From Perognathus longimembris pacificus (Eukaryota; Chordata; Mammalia; Rodentia; Heteromyidae): a stretch of DNA of 64,000 bases. Positions within the stretch are counted from its first letter, which is position 1. Each line of letters starts with the position of its first letter. The notes under the pieces were generated by a model, which made no database searches, was not told where the DNA came from, and saw only the letters and a program-made list of their open reading frames with translations. Positions 43,260 through 53,269 of this stretch are shown piece by piece. The translations under genes were made by a program, and so were the position numbers. The stretch covers positions 12,173,606-12,237,605 of the forward strand of contig NC_063181.1 in NCBI RefSeq assembly GCF_023159225.1. The letters are read 5' to 3'.

Positions 43260-43463
43260 GGGCTGGGGATATGGCCTAGTGGCTAGAGTGCCTGCCTCGT
43301 ATTCATGAGGCCCTGGGTTCAATTCCCCAGCACCACATATACAGAAAATGGCCAGAAGTGGCTCTGTGGCTCAAGTGGCAGAGTGCTAGCCTTGAGCAAA
43401 AAGAAGCCAGGGACAGTGCTCAGGCCCTGAGTCCAAGCCCCAGGACTGGCCACAAAAAAAAAA
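43260..43463 (+). mobile_element. IDL-Geo SINE
   Basis: Complete dimer. 'aaaaaatta' borders it at about 43251-43259 and again after the A-tail near 43464-43472. The Geo end is 'gagtccaagccccaggactg'. Confidence 0.96.
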
Positions 43464-43550
43464 AAAAAATTAACCATATTACAAGTCTTAACAACTGTCT
43501 AGATGTAATAATACATTAGAGGTCTTTTCACTAATTGATCAAGAATTCTA

Positions 43551-43759
43551 GGGCTGGGGATATGGCCTAATGGCAAGAGTGCCTGCCTCGTATACATGAG
43601 GCCCTGGGTTCGATTCCCCAGCATCACATATACAGAAAACGGCCAGAAGTGGCGCTGTGGCTTAAGTGGCAGAGTGCTAGCCTTGAGCAAAAAGAAGCCA
43701 GGGACAGTGCTCAGGCCCTGAGTCCAAGGCCCAGGACTGGCCAAAAAAAAAAAAAAAAA
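43551..43759 (+). mobile_element. IDL-Geo SINE with perfect duplication
   Basis: Complete dimer with a young Geo end 'gagtccaaggcccaggactg'. The duplication 'aagaattcta' lies at 43541-43550 and 43760-43769. Confidence 0.97.
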
Positions 43760-43797
43760 AAGAATTCTAAACCTTTCTTTTAAATCCAACTGCTTTA

Positions 43798-43898
43798 GGG
43801 CTGGGATGTAGCTCAGTGGCAAAGCGCTTGCCTAGCAAGTGCAATGTCCTGGGTTCAATCCCCAGTACCAAAAAAGAAAAGACAAAAAGAAATACAAT
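43798..43898 (+). mobile_element. Monomeric ID SINE, near-canonical
   Basis: 'gggctgggatgtagctcagt' and 'ctgggttcaatccccagtac' are intact A- and B-box regions of a classical ID element, followed by an A-rich tail. A 17-bp duplication (43781-43797 and 43899-43915) has one mismatch, so the insertion is fairly recent. Confidence 0.95.
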
Positions 43899-44167
43899 TA
43901 AATCCAACTACTTTAAGAAGACACCAAATCCAAGTATGTAAACAAGTTAAGTTGATTTTTCTGGAGTGAATAGAGGTTTATTATTGAATCTAGAGCCACA
44001 AATATGGCCACAATGGTAACTCAAAACAAATACAGGAAACTATATCAGGACCAGTAACTTTAATACTCAGAAGAAAATAAAGAAATTTGAATTACTATAG
44101 CCCCAAACCAAAGATGCTCATCAATGTAAATTTATTTTTTCACAAGCTCAGAAAACCAGTTAGTAAT

Positions 44168-44340
44168 ACAGTAATCCCTCACCTATAGGAGGAGTTGTGT
44201 TCTAGAGACCATGAGATAGGTGAAAAATCTGCGCAGTAGCAGAGTTAGTCCTTCCTCACTGTATCACAATTCATTTATTTCTACTATTTTCACTTATTTC
44301 AGGGTGAGGAATCACTATTTACATTTTTTAAAACCATGAT
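44168..44340. mobile_element. Tigger/pogo-like DNA transposon end
   Basis: 'acagtaatccctcacctata' and 'ataggtgaaaaatctgcgca' resemble terminal sequences of mammalian Tigger-type MITEs, which insert at TA. An inverted counterpart is suggested by 'cagggtgaggaatcac' near 44300. The right end is blurred by a TG array. Confidence 0.5.
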
Positions 44341-44364
44341 ACAATGAAGCCGCAACTATATAAC

Positions 44365-44373
44365 TGTGTGTGT

Positions 44374-44409
<36 letters not shown>
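44365..44409. repeat. (TG)n microsatellite
   Basis: TG array with one GA interruption. Confidence 0.95.
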
Positions 44410-44411
<2 letters not shown>

Positions 44412-45485
44412 AATGACAGGACATAGATTTTTGTTAAAAACAAATCAAAGTGCACACAATTTACCTTTAATGTGATGCAGAAAAAGAAAACAGATATCAA
44501 TAAATAAGGATCTATTTTATCACAGGTAGATAGATACCAATCTGATCTCAGATCTAGACTTAACCTGGAAAGTGCAATAACTATCCTTAAAAAAATAATA
44601 GTAGGGTTTTTTTTTTCCTAAGTAATGAATTGTTGGATTTAGTTCTGGGTTGTCAAATTAAGCAGCCATATTCTGAGGCAAAGTTGAAACACTGGAGTAT
44701 ATAGGGTCTAGTTACTGGTCATTGGTTCTTTCCAATGTGGTTGTTTTGGTTTTCACCAACAGTGACTTTGCCTACCAACATACAATCAACAGGAATGTCA
44801 GCTCATTCTAGTTCCCTTTAAATAGCTCAGACATTTCCTGCACCAAGAATACAAAGGGTGTTATTAGATTAAGTCAACCGTGGTTCAAAGCTCATGGTGA
44901 AGAAAAACTGAGGTTTCAGTATGCATTGGAGAGAACTGATAAGGAAGGAGGCATTCTATTTTATCTTATTTTATTTTGTACTTTTCCTCCCGACTCCGGG
45001 GACAGCAGAGAGATTGTTTTACTGCAGGTGCTATGTCAGCATGTGACTTTACTCATCACACCTGCCAACCTTGAGAGGGACTCTTTGTCATTACTTATAA
45101 CTGCCAATTTACAAGATGGCCCAGTAGGGAATGAAAGAACCAACTGGAACAAATAGAGGGTGGGTTTTTTTTAACCACAGATGCTGGCGGTCTACTCTGT
45201 TCGGCACAAGTAGTGAATCTTAAAGAGGAAGAAACAACTCAAACTCATCCTTTGGGGTCACCCAACACCATGGGCCTGAGTGGTGGACACTAGACTGTGC
45301 CCTGGACATTTGTGGAGCACCCAGGGCCAACTGTGTGGGTTAAAAGCTGGGAGAAAGGCTTGATTTGAGCACCGAGAGACTTTCTTCTCATGTTAGCTAG
45401 GGATTGTCCTTGTTACTTTGAGTTCCAATTGCAGAGAAGATGCAACCAATTTAGCAGGTGAAAAGCCAACAGCACAGCAATAGGG

Positions 45486-45486
<1 letters not shown>
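44410..45486. other. No recognised feature
   Basis: Apparently unique sequence. The 45180-45460 part is GC-richer than its surroundings. Confidence 0.5.

Positions 45487-45538
<52 letters not shown>
45487..45538. repeat. (AC)n microsatellite
   Basis: About 26 uninterrupted AC units on the plus strand, complementary to the GT array 100 bp downstream. Confidence 0.96.
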
Positions 45539-45541
<3 letters not shown>

Positions 45542-45636
45542 CTGATGACCAGACTAAACTCATGAAGAGCTGCTGAATTTGAGGAAGGACTTCTGTCTGC
45601 CTCGAAATTTCTGCTGGGCCATTAATTTCCCTCTGG

Positions 45637-45638
<2 letters not shown>

Positions 45639-45670
<32 letters not shown>
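45639..45670. repeat. (GT)n microsatellite
   Basis: About 16 GT units. With the AC array upstream it forms an inverted-repeat pair. Overlapping frames coding Thr-His or Cys-Val are artefacts. Confidence 0.96.
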
Positions 45671-45672
<2 letters not shown>

Positions 45673-46168
45673 AGTTGTGAACAGAGACTGTTTGGGGTAC
45701 AGTGGAAGGCTCATCTACCCACCCTTGTTTTACTTTGATTTGACCTTTCAGTTCCATTGGCATTTTGTAGTTGTTTGGAAACCATGCCTTGGAGAGGGAG
45801 CTTGCAGTGTGGTGAGCCGGGAGGGCACTGAAGCAAAGGAACACAATTTATAACCATTCCCGAAGCCTGTTGACAGGGGAAGGTCAGGCTATGGTGTGTT
45901 GAATGCTTTTCTGAGGACCCCGACAGCCCCCTAATGTGGCAGCAGGTTAAAACTCGCTTTGGATGTGATTTCAAAGCATAATAGGATAACCTGGGGGCTT
46001 TGAAAAGTGTCCAGGTCTGTCTTTCCTCCCTGGGCCTTCGGATTTAATTGGACTAGGATAAGATCCAATCAACAAAAGCTTTAAAAAAAAAATCAGTTCC
46101 ACAGCTATATCTAATGTGCAGCCGGGACTTAGAATCTGCTTATTTTAATAAAAAGCAGAAGGCAAAAT

Positions 46169-46232
<64 letters not shown>
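46169..46232. repeat. (AC)n microsatellite, interrupted
   Basis: Two AC blocks separated by 'atatacac'. This is the third CA/GT array within 750 bp. Confidence 0.96.
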
Positions 46233-46234
<2 letters not shown>

Positions 46235-47314
46235 ACATGGTATGCTCTTGTTCTCCGGGGAAGATGTCTGCTGCTCTTTAGAAAGAACCTATCAAGCCCT
46301 AGTAATGCTGGCTTTGTCATCTGATGAGGCTCATGGGCCTCAGAGATGCTGGCTTCTATGGTTACCAAGTACCTCATCTGTCAGCTATCCGTGAAACACG
46401 CTATGCAGGTCAGGCTCTTGAGTACTCCCCCGTCCTCTGGTCACAGAATGCCACACATGCCATTCATGCTAGTGGCTGACATGGGTGTGGTATTTATACT
46501 AGTGAGTGGCTTAAAAACAACTGCAGTGTCTGGTTAAAATTCAGTCTTGAATAGATCCTGCTGAAGGAATGCTATGAAACTCATTATCACACTAATGGCC
46601 TTTCAAAAGTATAAATCTTCTCTAATTTGGTCCTAAATTCCCTTTTAAATTTGCCATGAAAGAAATCCCTCTGCATCTAAAATTTCATATTCAACCACAG
46701 AAAGGAAGGCTCCAGGTTTAAAAAAAAAATTGGCACAATTTCTTTAATAAAGGAAAGGCTGTCAAAATTATACGTTGGAGCCCTGAGGCAAGAGGAAAGA
46801 TAACTTCCATCTTGATGGCAAATGCCATTCTTGACAGTGTTTGAATGAAGAAGACGGGCCAACTGGTGATCTCTGGATCACCATCCTTGCCATGTTGTGG
46901 AAAAAAATGAAGGAAGGGGGAAACAATTGGCTTCCTTCAAAGTGTCATGAGAGAATCCTCCTCTTCATGGCAAAAGCTATGGAAAAGATGATTATGCTTA
47001 ATACCATTCTATACGTTGGTTGCAGGCTATGATATAAAAGAAAATGTTTAATTTTCCATGGGGGTACCACACAGCATAGGAATTATGACTTACGTGAGAA
47101 AGTAACCATGTGGGAAGACAGCAGTGTAGTTCACAAAAAGCAATTAGGACTCTGCCATTCTTTTGTGCTCCAAGTTTCAGTGAGCTGACAAACAAGGCAC
47201 AGTGGATGATCAACTTTGTTGTAAGGTTGACAACATTAGGGACGAATTAACTATTGGCCACTGACTTGTTAATCTAAAAAAAAAAAAAAAAAAAGAAATG
47301 TGATATTTGTCCTT
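46233..47314. other. No recognised feature
   Basis: Apparently unique sequence. An A18 run lies at about 47277-47294. Confidence 0.5.
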
Positions 47315-47330
47315 CAATTTAGTGCCACAA

Positions 47331-47428
47331 CTCAAGTGGCAGAGTGCTAGCCTTGAGCAAGAAAAAGCCAGGGACAGTACTCAGGCCCTGACTCCAAGGC
47401 CCAGGACTGGCAAAAAAAAAAAAAAAAA
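47331..47428 (+). mobile_element. 5'-truncated IDL-Geo: Geo half only, perfect duplication
   Basis: The element begins inside the Geo A-box region ('ctcaagtggcagagtgctag') and runs to 'cccaggactggc' plus A-tail. The ID-like half and the first bases of Geo are absent. A 16-bp perfect duplication 'caatttagtgccacaa' lies at 47315-47330 and 47429-47444, showing that it inserted in this shortened form. Confidence 0.95.
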
Positions 47429-47667
47429 CAATTTAGTGCCACAAGCACAAAACTTGGCCCTGAAGTTAAGGGTTCTGGCACCAAATTTCCAACTAAATAA
47501 TGATGAGCCAAGGAATATCTTCAGATCTCCTGCAAACAATAGGATTCTACTCACTGGTTGGCTTATCCAAAAAATACTACTACCTATGATGAGTTTTAGC
47601 ACCTTTCCAGACTAAGAATACCAAGATGCATAAAATATGGAGCTTGTCTACAAAGTTTATAGTCTAA

Positions 47668-47735
47668 ACAATTGTGCTGGTGACTTATACCTATCCTAGC
47701 CATTCAGGAAGCTGAGATCTCTGGAAGATCCACAG
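47668..47735 (+). mobile_element. 7SL-like head fragment
   Basis: 'gtgctggtgacttataccta' and 'cattcaggaagctgagatct' are the start of the composite head, which breaks off before the next IDL-Geo. Confidence 0.6.
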
Positions 47736-47763
47736 AAAACTTTCTGTCAAAAAACTTCCTGTT

Positions 47764-47982
47764 GGGCTGGGGATATAGCCTAGTGGCAAGAGTGCCTGCC
47801 TCGGATACACGAGGCCCTCGGTTCGATTCCCCAGCACCACATATACAGAAAACGGCCAGAAGCGGCGCTGTGGCTCAAGTGGCAGAGTGCTAGCCTTGAG
47901 CGGGAAGAAGCCAGGGACAGTGCTCAGGCCCTGAGTCCAAGGCCCAGGACTGGCCAAAAAAACAAAACAAAACAAAAAAAAA
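47764..47982 (+). mobile_element. IDL-Geo SINE, young subfamily, perfect duplication
   Basis: Complete dimer with 'cggatacacgaggccctcgg' and 'gagcgggaagaagcc'. The tail has AACAAAACAAAAC. The duplication 'aaaaaacttcctgtt' lies at 47749-47763 and 47983-47997. Confidence 0.97.
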
Positions 47983-48189
47983 AAAAAACTTCCTGTTAAA
48001 CTTAAAAGCAAGCCCACAACAGCAGAAGGGAAGACAGGAACTTCAGAAAATAGGAAAGGTATAGACAAAGTAGTAAGGAACAAATACCCATCTGTTTCCC
48101 TTCAGACTAGTCTAACAAGAGGAGGGACCAGTGGTTAAGAGATGGTGTTAGGTTAAACACTTTGAAGACCACAAAAAAGTATATGTGCA

Positions 48190-48655
48190 AGCAGAGGATC
48201 ACAAGAGACTAATAGCTATGCCCCTATGAATGCATAAGATGATGCTAAGTGAAATGAACTCCATGTTATGGAAACAACTGTTATATCACTGTTGTAATTA
48301 CTTTCAACATGCCATGTGAAACCGTAGCTTCTTTTGTTGATGATCCTCTTGTATCCCCTTCCTGTGGTTGTACTTGCGCTATCACTGTATCTCATCTGAA
48401 TATACTGGAAACTGTATATACTGGTATTAGAACTAGGGAAGTGAAAGGGATTATCAAAATTGAGAGACAAAGGATAAAAAGACAAATGATTCCAAAAGCA
48501 AAACCAACTTAACAACTCATGGGGGGAGAGGGTAAAGGGGGGTGTGGGGAGAGGGGGAAATGAGGGAGGAGGTAACAAACAGTACAAGAAATGTACCCAA
48601 GGCCTAACTATGAAACTGTAACTGCTCTGTACATCAATTTGACAATAAAAAAGTA
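48190..48655 (+). mobile_element. L1, end of ORF2 and complete 3' UTR
   Basis: The longest copy of the lineage-specific L1 3' end. Text resembling the ORF2 end ('gatgatgctaagtgaaatga') leads to 'actggtattagaactaggga', a G-rich polypurine tract at 48520-48572, 'aacaaacagtacaagaaatg' and 'tttgacaataaaaaag'. It links the otherwise anonymous 3' pieces to L1. Confidence 0.85.
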
Positions 48656-50116
48656 TATGTGCAGAAAAAGTTTTCAGATATGTTGTGATTCATCTGCAAT
48701 CCGCATGTGAGCACTGCACAGGAATGGTTGGGGAAGAAGAGTTTGGAAGATCAGTGAAAGCAAAATCTCTATAGGTCAAGTATAAAATAAAAACCAAACC
48801 TACATCAGCAGCCAAGATGGTGGTAACAACGGTTGAAAACGTTTGTTGCTTGGTATGACATTACTAGACCTAGCCAATAAAAAACTGCTAGATAGACCTA
48901 GCCGATGAAAACTCTGCTAGAGTAACCAGGATGGGACCAATGTGCTATAATGTCTCACAGACAAGCACATGCATCCACACCAGTCACTATGTTAATATTT
49001 AAGGCTCAAGGTGTTCAGGAATGTCTGTCTGACCACAAGGAGCCAGGCATTACCATGAGTAAGAGTTCTCCTGTCTCTTTTTTCTGTGAGTTTTGGCTAG
49101 AAACATGAATGACATCAGTGTGCCAGGGCAGCAACTGAAAGCCAAAACACTGTTCTTCATGCTTAACCCCCTGTGGGTGCTTTCTGTTTTTCTCTTAACT
49201 TTGTCTCACTTCTGTTTTTGCAGAGAACAGTCAACAGACTGCTACTTGCACTGTGGGGGCTCTTCCTTATTTTCCCAAACTGACTCCTTGTACTGACACT
49301 AATGCCTTTCTTCAATAACTAGCCTGAATCTAAATGAGATAAATAAATGTCCTCTGAGGCTGGCAGCGGAGAGGCCTCTGGGCACTCCCTAGTCCCCTCA
49401 ATTAGAAAGTGTCATTCCTCAGGCAGGGACGGTAACAAGGAACTAAATCCTAAGAAAGTGCAATCTGTGCACTTGAATTTCCAGTGACTAATTTCGTTGA
49501 CTCCATTTGCAAGGTTTGACCAGCCACGGCAGGTGAAAGGATTTGATGGAGAATTACATCAAAAATGTCCCCAAGCAGAGTGACCTTGTTAAGCAAGCGT
49601 GCGCCATCTTTTATGCAGTGAGTTATGCTCAGTAAAGCATGGATATTTTCTATTAACCTCCGAGCAACAACAGATTCTCCATTGCTTTGCCTCTGCTTAT
49701 TCACCTCACTCAAGCCCTTCGGCACAATATTCCATCTCGTTCCCCACTTACCACCCACCTTATCATTTGGGGCATGTGACTGGGTCCCCCAGTAAGACTG
49801 TTTGTCCTCGCTAGCAGATCTCCGGGGTTCTTAACTTTTAAATGGGACCCTAAAATTCTGATTTCTGTGAAAGATTTCCAAGTGTAATTTTAAAACACCT
49901 GAAGAAACAGATGGAAACTTCTTGTCATGCATGAGATAGATAGATGAAAGAGAGAGACAGACAGACAGAGACAGACAGACAGATAGAAAGCATCTTTTTC
50001 AAGCTGGATCTAATTAGTGCAAACATTTTTCCTAGAAGTGTCAGGTGCTATGTGTTAAGTGCTGAGTATACAATGATAAGTCCAAGCCATAGGAAAATAG
50101 ACAACAAATTTTTTGT
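48656..50116. other. Mostly unique; possible conserved block
   Basis: No repeats recognised except a GATA/GACA array at about 49931-49990. The 49340-49870 part is balanced in composition, poor in low-complexity sequence and unlike neighbouring repeats. Overlapping frames on opposite strands (49450-49758 minus, 49599-49814 plus) have no recognisable domain. Confidence 0.4.
49931..49990. repeat. (GATA/GACA)n simple repeat
   Basis: GATAGATAGATG followed by GACAGACAGACAGAGACAG units. Confidence 0.9.
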
Positions 50117-50352
50117 GTGCTCATCCTGTGACTTGAACTCAGAGCCTGGACACTGTCCCTGAGCTTTTCTGCTCAAGGCTAGTGCTCTACAACTTGAGCC
50201 ACAGCTCCACTTCTGGCTTAGTTCTTTTTGGTGATTAATTGGACCTAAGAGTCTCACAACCTTTCTCACCTAGGCTAGCTTTGAACCAAGAGCCTCTGAT
50301 CTCAGCCTCCTGAGTAGCTAGAATTAGAGATGCAAGCCATTGGTACCCAGCA
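50117..50352 (-). mobile_element. 7SL-head + Geo-tail SINE
   Basis: Antisense Geo ('gtgacttgaactcagagcct', 'caacttgagccacagctcca') and head ('cctaagagtctcacaacctt', 'ctcagcctcctgagtagcta'). Confidence 0.94.
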
Positions 50353-51198
50353 AGACGGATATTCTAGAGAAGTTTCTGGACATAGATTGGGGTTCATGTC
50401 CCACTTTAAACTTTGTGATTTTAGTGAAACAGTTCATTTCTCAGCCTTTATTTCTTTCGTATACAAACTGATCAGAACAGAAGGATCCCGTGGGCTTTGT
50501 GAGGATGGATTGCTTTCAGTGAGAGCTTCCTGGAGTCTGTGAATAAAGAGAATATGCAAAGGATGGCTGTTGCCCTTTGTTTCAGGGAAAGGCACAGAAT
50601 GGAGAATTTATAACAGGAACTATAACACAAAATGTCCAAATTATCTCACCAGTGGACAGCTCTCTTTTCTCAGTACAACTCTCATCATTTCTAGAACACC
50701 TTTTTCACTGAATTGCATTTTTTTCCACATTTTTCTTAGCATCAATTATGTGGAGGGAGGGATATGTCCTTTGATATATCCTTATCCATGTTCAATGGGC
50801 CTTGATCAGATGCTGCCCTTCCATTGCACTCGCCTCTTCGCCCTTCCTCGCTTGTCAAATGAACCTCAGAGAGCTTCACTGTTCCATTTTCATACGTGTA
50901 CTTCCTGTCTTTTGACCACATCCATCTTCATTCACCTGTCCGTTCACGCTTCTCCCTCCCATTAGTACCCTCACTCCAGACAGGCTCTGCACTTAAAATG
51001 AAATATAGGAAACAACATTTTTCTTAACTCCATAACACACCTTACATGTGGGGAGAAATAAATACTAACAAAAGTCCTTTGACACTCCTTTCATCTGACC
51101 TTGCCACAGTTGCCTTCCATGTCATTAGCATCTTTCTTCCCCAGCACAAGCAAAGCCAGCCTTACTCAGGCCATGGCTGACTAACCAAACAGCAGTAA
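50353..51198. other. Unique sequence with a 131-codon open stretch
   Basis: No repeat recognised. The plus-strand frame 50570-50965 is open but rich in Ser, Leu, Phe and His without any domain, and it lacks a splice or promoter context. Chance is the likelier explanation. Confidence 0.35.
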
Positions 51199-51211
51199 GA
51201 GTGTAATTTTC

Positions 51212-51419
51212 GGGGCTGGGGATATGGCCTAGTGGCAAGAGTGCCTGCCTCATATACATGAGGCCCTGGGTTCGATTCCCCAGCACCACATATACAGAAA
51301 ATGGCCAGAAGTGGCGCTGTGGCTCAAGTGGCAGAGTGCTAGCCTTGAGCAAAAAGAAGCCAGGGACATTGCCCAGGCCCTGAGTCCAAGGCCCAGGGCT
51401 GGCAAAAAAAAACAACAAC
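51212..51419 (+). mobile_element. IDL-Geo SINE with perfect duplication
   Basis: Complete dimer with tail AAAAACAACAACA. The duplication 'agtgtaattttc' lies at 51200-51211 and 51420-51431. Confidence 0.97.
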
Positions 51420-51497
51420 AGTGTAATTTTCCCCAGCCTATGCAGCAACATGCCCTGCCTGGAGTTGTTGATGTGCTATTAGAAAGACAACAACCTG

Positions 51498-51722
51498 CTG
51501 GGCACCTGTAGCTCATGCCTATCATCTGAGCTACTCAGGAGGCTGAGATCTGAGGATCATGGTTCAAAGCCAGCCTGGGAAGGAAAGTCTATGTGAGACT
51601 TTATCTCCAATAAACTAGTCAGAAAGAGCCAGAAGTGGTACTGTAGCTCAAGTGGTAGCATGCTAGCCTCGATGAAAGAAGCACCCAAGCCCTGAGTTCA
51701 AGCCCCAGGACAGCACAGAAAA
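51498..51722 (+). mobile_element. 7SL-head + Geo-tail SINE
   Basis: Complete composite: 'gggcacctgtagctcatgcc', 'gactttatctccaataaact', 'gctcaagtggtagcatgcta', and 'ctgagttcaagccccaggac' with an intact B-box-like motif. Confidence 0.94.
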
Positions 51723-51801
51723 ATCAAAAGGACCGCAAGATCATGATTCTCCCTCAGTAACCTGTCCAACATGTGTAGCAATCTGTTAGGATTTCTCTTG
51801 G

Positions 51802-51843
51802 AACTTCTAACAGCTAACTTCTAACAGCTAACTTCTAACAGCT
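51802..51843. repeat. 14-bp tandem repeat, three perfect copies
   Basis: AACTTCTAACAGCT occurs three times without mismatch. Confidence 0.95.
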
Positions 51844-52100
51844 ACATGGCCACTTATAATTCTATAATTCTTTGTTGCAAAGCCCTTGAGATACATATGA
51901 TCAGCAATGATCACACATGCTCAGTATGACCATGAAATGATCCATACGATCAACTGTGGCAAACACAGTTAGAAATGAAAGGAAATGGTTTTAAGTGTGA
52001 AAGATGTTCTCAAATACCATTGTTTTAGTTATTCTTGGTCGCCATATTCTAGCATGTCACTGAAGGCTCAAACCAAGCAAAGAAAGGGTTAAATAATAAA

Positions 52101-52288
52101 GTGGAATGTGGCTTAGTGGTAGGTGCTTGCCTAGCATGCATGAAGCACTGGATTCGATTCCTCAGCACCACATACACAGAAAAAGCCAGAAGTGGCGCTG
52201 TGGCTCAAGTGGTAGAATGCTGGCCTTGAGCAAAAGGAAGCCAGGGACATTGCTCAGGCCCTGAGTTCAAGCCCCAGGACTTGCAAAA
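52101..52288 (+). mobile_element. IDL-Geo SINE, older copy
   Basis: The left half is closer to canonical ID ('gtgcttgcctagcatgcatg'). The Geo part ends 'gagttcaagccccaggactt'. The A-tail has become a TAA array. Confidence 0.95.
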
Positions 52289-52307
52289 TAGTAATAATAA
52301 TAATAAT
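52289..52307. repeat. (TAA)n from a SINE tail
   Basis: About six TAA units directly after the IDL-Geo 3' end. Confidence 0.9.
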
Positions 52308-53165
52308 GTGGGTAGAGGTTATTATCAAAGATGCAGAAGATCTGAACCTGCTCTTCACCTAAGGTGCTAAGTGTTCAGTGATTCTAGCTTTACTCGTAAT
52401 CCTTGCATATGAGTGGTAATCACCATGCAGGTAACAGCGCGCTAAGCCACCCATGTCTACCTGAGAAGGGATTCATTGAAGGGAAGCCCTATAACCAGGC
52501 ATATGATCAGAAAATTCTAGCTTACCATGGAGAGAAAAAAGATTTGATCTCGTTGAATATCTGGCTCTTTGAGGCATTCTTATTGCAGACTTTGAGTTAG
52601 CAATATTTGTCAAGAGGGATTTCTGTCTTAACATAAATTCAACTTTGTTTTCTGCCTCCCTTGATCTACTAGGTTGTCCTGGAGGCATCAGGCCCCACAG
52701 GCTCCTCCCCCATGAGCTTCTACATCCAGCCCACGTGATTTCTCTTGCTTGCTGCTTTTATTGTCTCTTACTGTGAATTTTCCAGTGGCTTTAATTAAGC
52801 TCCCTTTAGTATTTTGAGCTTCTCAGTATCTGATATAAAGCCTTTCACACTTTAAAAAAAAAAAAAACTCAAGTTGGAAAGAGAACAGTTCAGCTATAAA
52901 AGACATATGGAATCTGTTTAAACTGCTATATTATGGGGGGGAAAAGGTCAGCCCTTTAAATAGTCAAGCTAAAAGGGATTCGATTTGGGTTCACTGTCCT
53001 TAGGTGAGGGGTCCTGAACTCCCCTACTGCGGCAGGAGCACCGGCCCTGGAGAGGCATCTTCTCCCGCTGTGGCACGGGTAGTGTTTCCACAGTTCAAGT
53101 CCACTTTCAAGGTGAGTGGAGCTAGGACTCTTGGAGCCAAGAGAGTCAAATACTTCGTTGTTGAA
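52308..53165. other. No recognised feature
   Basis: Apparently unique sequence with an A-run near 52855. Frames across 52956-53462 are L1 3'-UTR antisense or short and unsupported. Confidence 0.5.
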
Positions 53166-53171
53166 ATTATA

Positions 53172-53268
53172 GAGCTTGCTGAGCACGGTGGTACATGCCT
53201 GTAATCCCAACACACAGGAGGCTGAAGAAGAAGGCTCTGGAGTGACATCCTGAGAGTCTGAGTTTGGT
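53172..53268 (+). mobile_element. B1/7SL-like monomer
   Basis: 'gctgagcacggtggtacatg' and 'cctgtaatcccaacacacag' give a recognisable 7SL-derived head. It runs directly into L1 3'-UTR sequence without a tail module. Confidence 0.75.
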
Positions 53269-53269
53269 A

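Noticed and set aside
43798..43880. Possible tRNA gene (intact A and B boxes)
   Set aside because: The sequence is a canonical ID SINE with an A-tail and a target duplication. It does not fold as a complete tRNA with an acceptor stem, so no tRNA gene is called.
51802..51843. CRISPR-like spaced repeats
   Set aside because: Units are contiguous with no spacers, and the genome is a mammal. No CRISPR array or bacterial system is present in the window.
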